From NCBI GenBank assembly GCA_964575185.1, contig CAZNPW010000026.1, forward strand, positions 1-40,211: a DNA stretch of 40,211 nt. Direction: 5' to 3'. This document shows, one piece after another, positions 16,994 through 24,826 of this stretch. The position numbers were made by a program, and so were the translations under genes. Position 1 is the first letter of the stretch; every line of letters starts with the position of its first letter. The notes below the pieces were generated by a model that did not search any database, was not told the DNA's origin, and was given only the letters and a program-made list of their open reading frames with translations. The stretch comes from CAZNPW01 sp964575185. GTDB taxonomy: Bacteria > Pseudomonadota > Alphaproteobacteria > Rhodobacterales > Rhodobacteraceae.

Positions 16994-18082
16994 TCACTCG
17001 GCCGCGAAATTCTCCGCTGGGTAGGGCGCCCGCGCTGCCACGAGGCGATGCAGTGCCTCGGGCCGGATATGGGTATACCGTCGGAGCATCTTCCAGTCCT
17101 TGTGACCGGTCACCAGCGCAACTTGTTCGATGGACAGGCCGACCTCGAACAGGCGGCTGGTGCCTTCGTGGCGGAGGTCATGGAAGTGGAGGTCCTTGAC
17201 GTCAGCATCGGCATAGGCTCGCCGGAAGGCCGTACCGACGGATTTGGAGTTGTAGGGGAAGATCGCACCCTTCGCCTTTCCGAGATGCTTGGCCTGCGCC
17301 ATGACGAGGGCCCAGGCATCGAACCCGGTGGCTGCGAAGAGCGGGATCCGCTGGTCGTTGCCGGCCTTGTTGCGCGGGTCCTTGCGGTCCCGGATCAGGA
17401 GCATGCGGCGGTCTATGTCGAGGTCGCCCCTGTCGGCGCGGCAGATTTCGTCCAGCCGCATCGCGGTCGCGATGGCGAACTGCACGATGCGCGTCATGGG
17501 CATCGTCAGACGCGTATTCTCGTCGAAGCAGCGGAAGAGGCGGCTCAGTTCAGCGGTCGTCGGGCGTCGGTCACGCTCGATACCCTTGCCGATGAGACCA
17601 AGCCGCTTCAGCGCTACGCGGGCCAGATCGACGCCTTCAACGCGAATTTCTAGCCCGTGGACGGCAGCGGCATGGGTCAGGATCATCTTGATGACGCCGA
17701 TGTCGATGCCGAGCGTCACGGGCCCGGCGCCCTGGTCCGCACGCTTGCGGCCATACTCGATGAGCTTGTGACGATCGAGATGCCCGATCTTCACTTTCCC
17801 GAGGTCGCGCTTCAGCGTCGCGAGTGTCGCCGCCTTGCTGCGTCGGGGTGGTTTCCCTACGGCGCACATATCGGCTATATGAAGGTCAACCAGGTCACCG
17901 AAAGTGTGCAGGCGGGCCACGGACGATCGGTTGGGCGGAAGCCCCTGATCGACCAGGGTCTCGGCTTGGCGCGCCCATTTCTGGGCGTCGTCACGGCGCA
18001 GGAACGTCTCGCTCGCGTAGCGGCCCTTCCGTCTGACTTGGACCCGGTAAGCACCGGAGGGAAGCTTGGTGATCGAGGCCAT
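16994..18082 (-). CDS. Tyrosine recombinase (integrase) of a dusA-integrating element
   Basis: Using ATG 18082 (MASITKLPSGAYRVQVRRKG) the product has 362 residues; an upstream in-frame extension is non-coding in character. The N-terminal part is a SAM-like core-binding domain. The catalytic domain shows the first Arg in ATAMRLDEICRADRGD, the HxxR box in HDLRHEGTSR, the His in GHKD and the nucleophile in LRRYTHI. It is divergent from dusA, and its start lies 114 bases from the dusA start. Integrases of this group are known to insert elements at the 5' end of dusA. It probably catalyses integration and excision of the island. No excisionase gene is visible beside it. Confidence 0.9.
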   Translation of the reverse strand: MASITKLPSGAYRVQVRRKGRYASETFLRRDDAQKWARQAETLVDQGLPPNRSSVARLHTFGDLVDLHIADMCAVGKPPRRSKAATLATLKRDLGKVKIGHLDRHKLIEYGRKRADQGAGPVTLGIDIGVIKMILTHAAAVHGLEIRVEGVDLARVALKRLGLIGKGIERDRRPTTAELSRLFRCFDENTRLTMPMTRIVQFAIATAMRLDEICRADRGDLDIDRRMLLIRDRKDPRNKAGNDQRIPLFAATGFDAWALVMAQAKHLGKAKGAIFPYNSKSVGTAFRRAYADADVKDLHFHDLRHEGTSRLFEVGLSIEQVALVTGHKDWKMLRRYTHIRPEALHRLVAARAPYPAENFAAE

Positions 18083-18196
18083 TTTCGTGTGCGCTATGTG
18101 TGCAGTGAGTCGTCGAAACAGGGGATATTGGGGGCTATCAGGGCGTAGTCTGGGCGTGGACACAAACTGTGCCAACGGATTGAAGATACAAGAAAA

Positions 18197-19177
18197 ATGA
18201 CAGAAAATCAATCACATAGACTATCGGTTGCGCCCATGATGGACTGGACCGACCGGCACTGCCGGGTGTTCCACCGCCAGATGACGCGGCGGGCGATGCT
18301 CTATACCGAGATGGTGACGGCGGCCGCCGTGGTGCACGGGGACCGCGACCGGCTCTTGGGGTTCGACGCGGTGGAGCATCCCGTGGCGCTGCAGCTCGGC
18401 GGGTCGGACCCGGGGGAGCTTGCCGCGGCGGTGCGGGCCGCCGCGCCCTGGGGCCATGACGAGATCAACCTCAACTGCGGCTGCCCGTCCGACCGGGTGC
18501 AGTCGGGCTGCTTCGGCGCGGTGCTGATGGAACGGCCGGCGCTGGTCGCCGACCTTCTCCGCGCGATGCGCGACGAAAGCCCGGTGCCGGTGACGGTCAA
18601 GTGCCGCATCGGCGTCGACGGCCAGGACCCCGCGCAGGCGCTGCCCGACTTCATCGCCCATGTCCGCGAGGCCGGCGTCCGCCACGTCATCATCCACGCC
18701 CGCAAGGCCTGGCTGCAGGGGCTGTCGCCGAAGGAGAACCGCGAGATCCCGCCGCTCGACCGGCCGCTGGTGGTGGAGATGAAGCGGCTTTTCCCCGACA
18801 TGACGATCTGCCTGAACGGCGGGGTCACGACGCTGGAGGAGGTGCGCGACCTGCTCGCACAGGGGGTGGACGGGGTGATGCTGGGCCGCGCCGCCTACCA
18901 CGACCCCGGCGCGGTGCTGATCGGGGCCGACGCGCTGTGGGGGGATGCCTTCGCGCCCGACCCTGGCGACGTGGTGGAGGCGATGCGGCCCTACATCGCG
19001 CGGCACCTCGCGGCGGGCGGCCGGCTGCACCAGGTGACGCGGCACATGCTCGGCCTCTTCGCGGGCCGCCCCGGCGCGCGGCGCTGGCGGCAGGTGCTGT
19101 CGACCGAAGGCACCGCCCCGGGCGCGGGTCTGCCCGTGCTCGACCGCGCGCTCGGCGCGGTTCAGGCGGTCGCCTGA
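18197..19177 (+). CDS. dusA: tRNA-dihydrouridine synthase A
   Basis: A 326-residue DusA. It reduces uridine to dihydrouridine in the D-loop of tRNAs using FMN and NADPH. Marks are the N-terminal RLSVAPMMDWTDRHCR, YTEMVT, the catalytic-Cys motif NLNCGCPS (about residues 94-101), the DusA-type HARKAWLQGLSPKENR and the FMN-binding NGG and GVMLGRAAY. The frame is complete, so insertion of the island has not destroyed it, although its first codons look island-derived. The ribosome binding site is poor (an AAGAAAA stretch). The last 16 bases overlap the convergent MFS gene. Confidence 0.95.
   Translation: MTENQSHRLSVAPMMDWTDRHCRVFHRQMTRRAMLYTEMVTAAAVVHGDRDRLLGFDAVEHPVALQLGGSDPGELAAAVRAAAPWGHDEINLNCGCPSDRVQSGCFGAVLMERPALVADLLRAMRDESPVPVTVKCRIGVDGQDPAQALPDFIAHVREAGVRHVIIHARKAWLQGLSPKENREIPPLDRPLVVEMKRLFPDMTICLNGGVTTLEEVRDLLAQGVDGVMLGRAAYHDPGAVLIGADALWGDAFAPDPGDVVEAMRPYIARHLAAGGRLHQVTRHMLGLFAGRPGARRWRQVLSTEGTAPGAGLPVLDRALGAVQAVA
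18215..18245 (+). other. dusA: Probable attachment-site junction inside the 5' end of dusA
   Basis: The first nine dusA codons (18197-18223) use AT-rich triplets such as ACA, GAA, AAT, CAA, TCA, AGA and CTA, unlike any other host gene here. From about GTTGCGCCC ATGATGGAC (18227-18244) the gene switches abruptly to GC-rich host codons. This is the conserved VAPMMDW segment, a known target of dusA-specific integrases. I infer that the crossover lies here and that the island donated the start codon and promoter of dusA. No second copy of the sequence was found elsewhere in the window, so the other end must lie further left. Confidence 0.6.
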
Positions 19178-20346
19178 CGCGCGGGCACAAGCCGCGACAG
19201 CCCGAAGGCCGCAAGCCCGCAGAGCGCGATCGCCCCCAGCATGGGCACCGGGGTGCCGTCGAGGAACGGCCCCGCCGCCGCGGCCATCGCGCCCCCGGTC
19301 AGCATCTGCAGCGTGCCGCCGAGCGACGAGGCGAGGCCCGCGATCTCGGCCTGGTCGTCGAGCGCCATGACCATCACCGTCGGGATCACGAGGCCGAGGC
19401 AGGCGTTGGCGAGAAACAGCCCCGCCATCATCAGCCACAGGGGCAGCGGCGTGGCGAGCGCGATCAGGAACAGCCCGACCGTCACCGCCGCGAAGCCCGC
19501 CGTCGCGGTTGCCGCCACCGGCATCGCGCCGTAGCGCATCCCCAGCCCCGCCGCCGCCTGCGAGGCGGCGAAGAACCCCGCCGCGTTCAGCGCGAAGGCG
19601 AGCGAGAACTGGAAGGGCGTCAGCCCGTAGTGGCCCGCGTAGACGAAGCTCGCCGCCGCGAGGAAGACGAAGAACGACGCCATCCCGAAGGCGCCGAGGA
19701 AGGTCAGCACCATGAACCCCCGGTCGGCGAAGAGCCGCGCCATCCCGCTGCGCATCGCGGCAAGGTCGAAGGGCTGGCGGTTGCGCGGGTCGAGCGTCTC
19801 GGGCAGCGCGAGCCGGATCAAGAGCAGCGAGATCACCGCCGTCGCCGCCAGCGCCCCGAAGATCGGCCGCCACCCCGCGAGCGTCATGATCCCGGTCCCG
19901 ACCAGCGGTGCGAGGAAGGGCGAGACCGAGATCACCATCATGATCGCGGCCATCATCCGCGTCGCCTGGTGGCCGGTGAAGAGGTCGCGGATGACCGCGC
20001 GCGGGATCACCATCACCGCCGCCCCGCCCAGGCCCTGCACGACGCGCCCCGCGATCAGCCAGCCCGCGGTCGGGGCCAGCGCGCAGATCACCGATCCCGC
20101 CAGGAACACCGCGACGCCGAAGGTCATCGGCCCCCGCCGCCCGCGCGCGTCGGCCCAGGGGCCGTAGACCATCTGCGCCAGGCCGAAGGCGAGGAAATAG
20201 CCGATGATCGTGCCCTGCATCGCCTGCGCCGAGGCCCCGAGATCGGCGCCGATGCCGGGCATCGCGGGGAGATACATGTCGATCGCGAAGGGCCCGACGC
20301 TGGACAGCAGGCCGAGCACGACCGCGGTGCGGAGAAAGACGGACAT
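19162..20346 (-). CDS. MFS drug-resistance transporter, Bcr/CflA family
   Basis: Read from ATG 20346 (MSVFLRTAVVLGLLSSVGPFA in part) the product has 394 residues and about 12 hydrophobic helices. The first helix carries the Bcr/CflA signature GPFAIDMYLPAMP. The MFS loop 2-3 motif is present as GPWADARGRRGPM, and GRVVQGLGGAAVMVIPRAVIRDL is typical of the DHA1 group. It probably exports drugs or small metabolites in exchange for protons. A longer frame extends upstream through the antisense of tRNA-Ser and is rejected. It is convergent with dusA, overlapping by 16 bases, and divergent from the tRNA. Substrate cannot be told from sequence. Confidence 0.9.
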   Translation of the reverse strand: MSVFLRTAVVLGLLSSVGPFAIDMYLPAMPGIGADLGASAQAMQGTIIGYFLAFGLAQMVYGPWADARGRRGPMTFGVAVFLAGSVICALAPTAGWLIAGRVVQGLGGAAVMVIPRAVIRDLFTGHQATRMMAAIMMVISVSPFLAPLVGTGIMTLAGWRPIFGALAATAVISLLLIRLALPETLDPRNRQPFDLAAMRSGMARLFADRGFMVLTFLGAFGMASFFVFLAAASFVYAGHYGLTPFQFSLAFALNAAGFFAASQAAAGLGMRYGAMPVAATATAGFAAVTVGLFLIALATPLPLWLMMAGLFLANACLGLVIPTVMVMALDDQAEIAGLASSLGGTLQMLTGGAMAAAAGPFLDGTPVPMLGAIALCGLAAFGLSRLVPARQATA

Positions 20347-20454
20347 CGGGCGAGGCACCTTCGCGGGCAAGCGCCCGACCTTACGCCGCCCCCCGCCAGC
20401 CGCAACCCCGCTTTCCCCTTGCGGGCCCGGGTCGGTGGCCTTAGACGGATCGGC

Positions 20455-20544
20455 GGAGACGTGGCCGAGCGGTCGAAGGCACACCCCTGCTAAGGGTGCA
20501 GGCGGGAAACCGTCTCGAGGGTTCGAATCCCTTCGTCTCCGCCA
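20455..20544 (+). tRNA. tRNA-Ser(GCT)
   Basis: The acceptor stem GGAGACG (20455-20461) pairs with CGTCTCC (20534-20540), followed by discriminator G and an encoded CCA. The anticodon stem CACCC/GGGTG encloses CTGCTAA, giving anticodon GCT (serine codons AGC and AGT). A long variable arm is present, as in class II tRNAs, and the T arm contains GGTTCGAATCC. Confidence 0.95.
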
Positions 20545-20575
20545 CATCGTCTCCGCCACGTCGTCCCCGCCACGT
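20534..20575 (+). repeat. Three tandem 14-bp copies of the tRNA-Ser 3' end
   Basis: The last bases of the tRNA and the sequence just after it form three head-to-tail 14-bp units: CGTCTCCGCCACAT (20534-20547), CGTCTCCGCCACGT (20548-20561) and CGTCCCCGCCACGT (20562-20575). The first unit is the functional acceptor end with CCA. The others could be traces of past integration events at the tRNA gene or slippage duplications; no integrase lies next to them. Confidence 0.75.
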
Positions 20576-20699
20576 GCCCGCCGGCCCCAGCGGTCGCACG
20601 GCTCGGCGGCCCGTCCGTCGGCGTGCCGGCCCCGGGCGGTGACGGCGCTGCGTGCCGCAGCGTTCCGACCGGCACCGTCACAAAATCTTGCGAAATGCC

Positions 20700-20730
20700 T
20701 TGACCTTCCAATGCAGGAATGTCGCAGCCT
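20700..20730 (+). promoter_or_regulatory. CueR-like MerR-family promoter
   Basis: A -35 hexamer TTGACC (20700-20705) is followed, after an overlong 19-bp spacer, by CAGCCT (20725-20730) in the -10 position. Between them lies a dyad ACCTTCC (20703-20709), AATGCA, GGAATGT (20716-20722), with one mismatch. This is the build of CueR/HmrR copper-responsive promoters (compare E. coli copA: TTGACC, 19-bp spacer, TAACCT, with ACCTTCC/GGAAGGT arms). It would start transcription near 20737, giving a leader of about 25 bases before the microprotein gene. The metal assignment is inference, and no merR-type gene is in the window. Confidence 0.5.
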
Positions 20731-20761
20731 TGCCGAAGCTCAACTGCAAGGAGACAGAGCG

Positions 20762-20968
20762 ATGTGCGATTGCGGCAAACCGTCCGCCGGTGCGGCCACG
20801 CCGGGCCATCAGGCCCATGACGCCCATACCCACGCCCCGGCCGCAGCCGGGACGCCCGTCATGACCGCCCCCGCGAAGGCCGATGCGGCGGAGGATGCCT
20901 CCTGCGGCTGCGGGCCGTCGGCATCGGGCCATCACGCCACCCACGCGGGCGCCGCGACCCACGCATGA
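20762..20968 (+). CDS. Cys/His-rich 68-residue microprotein, candidate metal binder
   Basis: ATG 20762 is preceded by an AAGGAG ribosome binding site at about 8 bases. The 68-residue product has no signal peptide and consists almost entirely of Ala, Gly, His, Cys and Pro. It has two similar halves. The first has C2-x-C4 followed by His 16, 19, 22 and 24; the second has C48-x-C50 followed by His 57, 58, 61 and 67. Paired CxC plus His clusters suggest a metallothionein-like or metal-storage peptide in the cytoplasm. A CueR-like promoter lies directly upstream, which would fit copper. Its stop overlaps the ATG of the ABC ATPase gene (ATGA), so the two are translationally coupled. I do not recognise a named family; the function is inference. 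Confidence 0.7.
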   Translation: MCDCGKPSAGAATPGHQAHDAHTHAPAAAGTPVMTAPAKADAAEDASCGCGPSASGHHATHAGAATHA

Positions 20969-21993
20969 CGGCGCAGGCGGCACGGCCGGTGCTCGATGTG
21001 CGCGGGCTGAAGGTGGTGTTCCGGCTGGGCGGGTCCGAGGTTCACGCCGTCAATGACGTGAGCTTCCGCGTCGGGCGCGGCGAACTTCTCGGCGTGGTCG
21101 GCGAAAGCGGGTCGGGCAAGTCGGTGACGATGCTGTCGCTGCTCGGCCTGCTGCCCTCGCCGCCCGCCGAGATGCGCGGCGGCGAGGTGCGGCTCGACGG
21201 GCAGGATCTGCTGCGGATGTCGCCGCGGGCGCTGGCCGACGTCCGCGGCGCGCGCGTGGGCTTCGTGTTCCAGGATCCGATGACCAGCCTGAACCCGGTG
21301 CTGACGGTGGGCGAGCAGATTGCCGAACCGCTGGTCCGGCACAAGGGCATGCGGCGCAGCGCGGCGCGGGAACGGGCGGTGGACCTGCTCGACCTCGTCG
21401 GCATCCCCGATCCGCGGGCGCGGCTCGATGCCTATCCGCACCAGTTTTCCGGGGGCATGCGGCAGCGCGTGATGATCGCCATCGCGCTGTCCTGCAACCC
21501 CGACCTATTGATCGCCGACGAGCCGACGACCGCGCTCGACGTGACGGTGCAGGCGCAGATCATCGACCTGATCGGTGACCTGCGGAAGAAGCTCGGCATG
21601 GCGATCATCTGGATTTCGCACGACCTCGGCGTCATTGCCGAGATCGCCGACCGGGTCATGGTGATGTACGGCGGCCAGGTGGTGGAGGAAGCGCCGGTCG
21701 CCGATCTGTTCGCCAGCCCGCGCCACCCCTATACCCGCGCGCTCCTGCGCACCGTGCCGTCGCTCGAGGGTGCCCGGCCGGCGCAGCTCTTCACCATCGA
21801 GGGGCAGCCGCCGGTGCTGACGGCGGTGCCGGAGGCCTGCACCTTCCGCCACCGCTGCGCCGAGGCGCACGACCGCTGCGCCTGCGCCAACCCCGCCTGC
21901 TGCGCGGTCGGAACCCCGGCCGCGGGCCCGGCGCACCGGGTCGCCTGCCACCGGGTCGCGGCCGACCTTCGGCCGGAGACGCTGCATGGCTAG
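20965..21993 (+). CDS. Peptide-type ABC transporter ATPase (OppD/DppD family)
   Basis: A 342-residue nucleotide-binding protein: Walker A GESGSGKS (about residues 45-52), Q-loop VFQDPMTSLNP, signature FSGGMRQRV, Walker B LLIADEPTTALD and switch His in ISHDLG. The C-terminal extension (about 265-325) contains the oligopeptide/dipeptide transporter Cys motif (CTFRHRCAEAHDRC). It powers uptake of peptides, nickel complexes or similar solutes with the following four genes. Its start overlaps the microprotein stop by 4 bases, and its 3' end overlaps the second ATPase by 8. Confidence 0.9.
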   Translation: MTAQAARPVLDVRGLKVVFRLGGSEVHAVNDVSFRVGRGELLGVVGESGSGKSVTMLSLLGLLPSPPAEMRGGEVRLDGQDLLRMSPRALADVRGARVGFVFQDPMTSLNPVLTVGEQIAEPLVRHKGMRRSAARERAVDLLDLVGIPDPRARLDAYPHQFSGGMRQRVMIAIALSCNPDLLIADEPTTALDVTVQAQIIDLIGDLRKKLGMAIIWISHDLGVIAEIADRVMVMYGGQVVEEAPVADLFASPRHPYTRALLRTVPSLEGARPAQLFTIEGQPPVLTAVPEACTFRHRCAEAHDRCACANPACCAVGTPAAGPAHRVACHRVAADLRPETLHG

Positions 21994-23035
21994 CGCGGCG
22001 GCCGGACGGAACCTCGTCGAGGTCGAGGGGCTGAAGACGCACTTCCCCGTCCTCGCCGGGCTGCTGCGCCGCCGCGTCGGCGCGGTGCGGGCGGTGGACG
22101 GGGTCAGCTTCGCCATCGCCGCGGGCGAGACCCTGGGCCTCGTCGGCGAATCGGGCTGCGGCAAGTCCACCGTCGGGCGCTCGCTCCTGCGGCTGGTCGA
22201 ACCGACGGCGGGCCGGGTCCGGATCGACGGCGAGGACGTGCTGCGGCTCGGCCCGTCGGCGCTGCGCGCCCGGCGGCCCGCGATGCAGATGGTGTTCCAG
22301 GACCCGCAGGCCAGCCTGAACCCCCGGATGACGCTGTCGGCGATCATCTCGGAGCCGCTGAACGTCCACACCGGCTGGGCCGCCGACCGCAAGGCGGCGC
22401 GGGTGCGCGAGCTGATGGACGCGGTCGGGCTGGACCGCCGCTTCGTCAACCGGTATCCGCACGAGTTCTCGGGCGGGCAGCGCCAGCGCGTCGGCATCGC
22501 GCGGGCGCTGGCGCTGAACCCGAAGTTCGTCGTCTGCGACGAGCCGATCGCGGCGCTCGACGTGTCGATCCAGGCGCAGGTGGTGAACCTGCTGGAACGC
22601 CTGCAGCGCGACTTCGGCCTGACCTACCTCTTCATCAGCCACGACCTGTCGATGGTGCGCCACATCGCCAGCCGGGTCGCGGTCATGTATCTGGGCCGGA
22701 TCGTGGAGCTGTCGCCGCGCGATGCGCTCTATGCCGCGCCGCTGCACCCCTATGCCGAGGCGCTTTTGTCGGCGCTGCCGCGCGTCGACCGCATCGGCGG
22801 CGCGCGGACGGGCCGGAGGATCATCCTGAAGGGCGACGTGCCCTCGCCCGCGCGGATGCCGCCGGGCTGCAACTTCCACACCCGCTGCCCGCGGGCGTTC
22901 GACCGCTGCCGCACCGACCCGCCCGCCCTGCACGAGGTCGCGCCGGGGCGGCTGGTCGCCTGCCACCTGTTCTCGCCCGACAAGCCCGCCGCCGGACCAA
23001 CCGGCGTCAACCAAGAAACGTCCAATCCCAACTAG
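21986..23035 (+). CDS. Peptide-type ABC transporter ATPase (OppF/DppF family)
   Basis: A 349-residue partner ATPase: Walker A GESGCGKS, Q-loop VFQDPQASLNPRM, signature FSGGQRQRVGIARAL, Walker B VVCDEPIAALD and ISHDLS. The C-terminal solute-specific extension has the Cys-containing PPGCNFHTRCPRAFDRC. OppD and OppF types form the heterodimeric motor. ATG 21986 overlaps the end of the first ATPase gene. The binding-protein gene follows after 9 bases. Confidence 0.92.
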   Translation: MASAAAGRNLVEVEGLKTHFPVLAGLLRRRVGAVRAVDGVSFAIAAGETLGLVGESGCGKSTVGRSLLRLVEPTAGRVRIDGEDVLRLGPSALRARRPAMQMVFQDPQASLNPRMTLSAIISEPLNVHTGWAADRKAARVRELMDAVGLDRRFVNRYPHEFSGGQRQRVGIARALALNPKFVVCDEPIAALDVSIQAQVVNLLERLQRDFGLTYLFISHDLSMVRHIASRVAVMYLGRIVELSPRDALYAAPLHPYAEALLSALPRVDRIGGARTGRRIILKGDVPSPARMPPGCNFHTRCPRAFDRCRTDPPALHEVAPGRLVACHLFSPDKPAAGPTGVNQETSNPN

Positions 23036-23044
23036 GAAACCACG

Positions 23045-24751
23045 ATGAAAATGCGATCGATCCTCTGCACGGGCACCGCCCTTGCCCTGCTTGGCCTGCC
23101 GGCGGCGGCCGGCGGCCGCGCCACCGACGGCGAGCTGCGCATCACCTTTCCGCAGGCGACCTCGACGCTGAACCCCTACCTGTCCAGCGGCACCAAGGAT
23201 GTCTATGCCTCGAGCATGGTGCTGGAACCGCTGGCCGGCTTCGACGAGAACGGCGAGGTCTATGCCCGGCTCGTCACCGAAGTCCCGAGCAAGGAGAACG
23301 GCGGCATCTCGGAGGACAACACGTCGATCACCTGGAAGCTGATGCCGGGCGTCATGTGGTCGGACGGCACGCCGCTGACCGCCGCGGACGTGGTGTTCAC
23401 CGGGCAGTATTGCAACGAGACCGACAGCGGCTGCGCCCAGGCCTTCAAGTTCGAGGGCATCAAGGCGATCGAGGCCGTCGACGACCTGACCGTCAGGATC
23501 ACCTTCGATGCGCCCAAGGCCAACCCCTTCAACGCCTTCGTCGGCTCGCAGACGCCGATCCTGCAGAAGGCGCAGTTCGCCGCCTGCATGGGGGCGGCGG
23601 CGGCGGCCTGCACCGAGCAGAACTTCGCGCCGATCGGCACCGGCCCGTTCCGCGTGACCGGCTTCTCGGTCAACGATCTGGTGCAGTACGAGGCCAACCC
23701 GAACTACCGCGACCCGGCCAAGCCGGAGTTCGCGACCGCGATCATCAAGGGCGGCGGCGATTCCATCGCCTCGGCGCGCGGCGTGATGGAGACGGGCGAG
23801 TTCGACTACGCCTGGAACGCCCAGATCAACCCGCAACTGCAGGCGCAGATGCTCGCGGCGGGCAAGGGCACGTTCATCATGGGCTTCGGCACCAACACCG
23901 AGCGGCTGGAGCTGAACCTGACCGATCCCTCGCCCGACCTGCCCGAAGGCGAACGCTCGACCGCCAAGTTCCCGAACCCCCGCCTCTCGGACGTGCGGGT
24001 GCGCCGGGCGCTCTCGATGGCGATCGACCGCACGGCGCTGAACGAGATCGGCTACGGCGCGGGCGGCTCGCCCAACTGCAACATCGTGCCGGCCCCGCCC
24101 TTCTACGCCTCGGACAACACCGCCTGCCTGACCCAGGACATCGAGGGCGCGCGGGCGCTGCTGGACGAAGCCGGCTGGACCGACAGCGACGGCGACGGCG
24201 TGCGCGACAAGGACGGGATGCCGCTGAAGCTTCTGTTCCAGACCACGAACAACCCGGTCCGGCAGGACTTCCAGGCGCTCATCAAGGGCTGGTGGGCCGA
24301 GATCGGCATCGATACCGAGCTCAAGGTCATCGACCCCGGCGTGTTCTTCGGCGGCGACCCGGCCTCGCCCGACACGGCCGAGAAGTTCTATGCCGACGTC
24401 GAGATGCACGCCAACAACTTCGACGGCACCGACCCCGAGGCCTACCTGGCCGGTCTGACCACCGACAAGGCGCCGCGGCCGGAAACCAACTGGATCGGCA
24501 CGAACTACCCCCGCTTCGCCAGCCCCGAATACGACGCGCTGTCGGTCAGGCTGAGCCAGACCTTCGACATGGACGAACGGGCGACCATCGTGAAGCAGAT
24601 GAACGACATGGTCACGAAGGACGGCATGGCGACGCTGCCGCTGATCCTGCGCGGCAACCTGTCGGCGATGTCGAACACGCTCGGCGGCGTCAAGGTCAAC
24701 GCCTGGGACAGCGAGCTGTGGAACGTGGCGGAGTGGTATCGGGTGCAGTAA
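23045..24751 (+). CDS. Extracellular solute-binding protein, family 5
   Basis: A 568-residue periplasmic binding protein. Residues 1 to about 22 (MKMRSILCTGTALALLGLPAAAG) form a Sec signal peptide without a lipobox. The mature part shows family-5 hallmarks: LRITFPQATSTLNPY, WKLMPGVMWSDGTPLTAADV, IGTGPFRV, RVRRALSMAIDRTALNE and the DSDGDGVRDKDG loop. This family captures oligopeptides, dipeptides, nickel complexes or other solutes. The exact ligand cannot be read here. AGGAAA precedes the start. A strong hairpin lies just after the stop, so this gene is probably expressed above the permeases. Confidence 0.92.
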   Translation: MKMRSILCTGTALALLGLPAAAGGRATDGELRITFPQATSTLNPYLSSGTKDVYASSMVLEPLAGFDENGEVYARLVTEVPSKENGGISEDNTSITWKLMPGVMWSDGTPLTAADVVFTGQYCNETDSGCAQAFKFEGIKAIEAVDDLTVRITFDAPKANPFNAFVGSQTPILQKAQFAACMGAAAAACTEQNFAPIGTGPFRVTGFSVNDLVQYEANPNYRDPAKPEFATAIIKGGGDSIASARGVMETGEFDYAWNAQINPQLQAQMLAAGKGTFIMGFGTNTERLELNLTDPSPDLPEGERSTAKFPNPRLSDVRVRRALSMAIDRTALNEIGYGAGGSPNCNIVPAPPFYASDNTACLTQDIEGARALLDEAGWTDSDGDGVRDKDGMPLKLLFQTTNNPVRQDFQALIKGWWAEIGIDTELKVIDPGVFFGGDPASPDTAEKFYADVEMHANNFDGTDPEAYLAGLTTDKAPRPETNWIGTNYPRFASPEYDALSVRLSQTFDMDERATIVKQMNDMVTKDGMATLPLILRGNLSAMSNTLGGVKVNAWDSELWNVAEWYRVQ

Positions 24752-24762
24752 GCTTCCGCAGC

Positions 24763-24798
24763 GGCGGGCGGGGCTGACCGCGCCCCGCCCGCCTTTTT
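24763..24798 (+). terminator. Intrinsic terminator or attenuator inside the ABC operon
   Basis: A perfect 12-bp stem, GGCGGGCGGGGC (24763-24774) with GCCCCGCCCGCC (24782-24793), encloses a 7-base loop and is followed by TTTTTCTT. It lies 12 bases after the binding-protein stop and 28 before the first permease. In this position such hairpins commonly let partial readthrough make more binding protein than permease. Confidence 0.85.
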
Positions 24799-24826
24799 CT
24801 TGCCTGCCCCGGAAAGTCCGACGCCC

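Noticed and set aside
18083..18211. Longer N-terminus of the integrase from 18211
   Set aside because: The extra 43 codons overlap the dusA start region and do not resemble integrase sequence; ATG 18082 gives a normal start.
20347..20559. N-terminal extension of the MFS transporter
   Set aside because: It would read through the antisense of tRNA-Ser; the natural start with the GPFAIDMYLP helix is at 20346.
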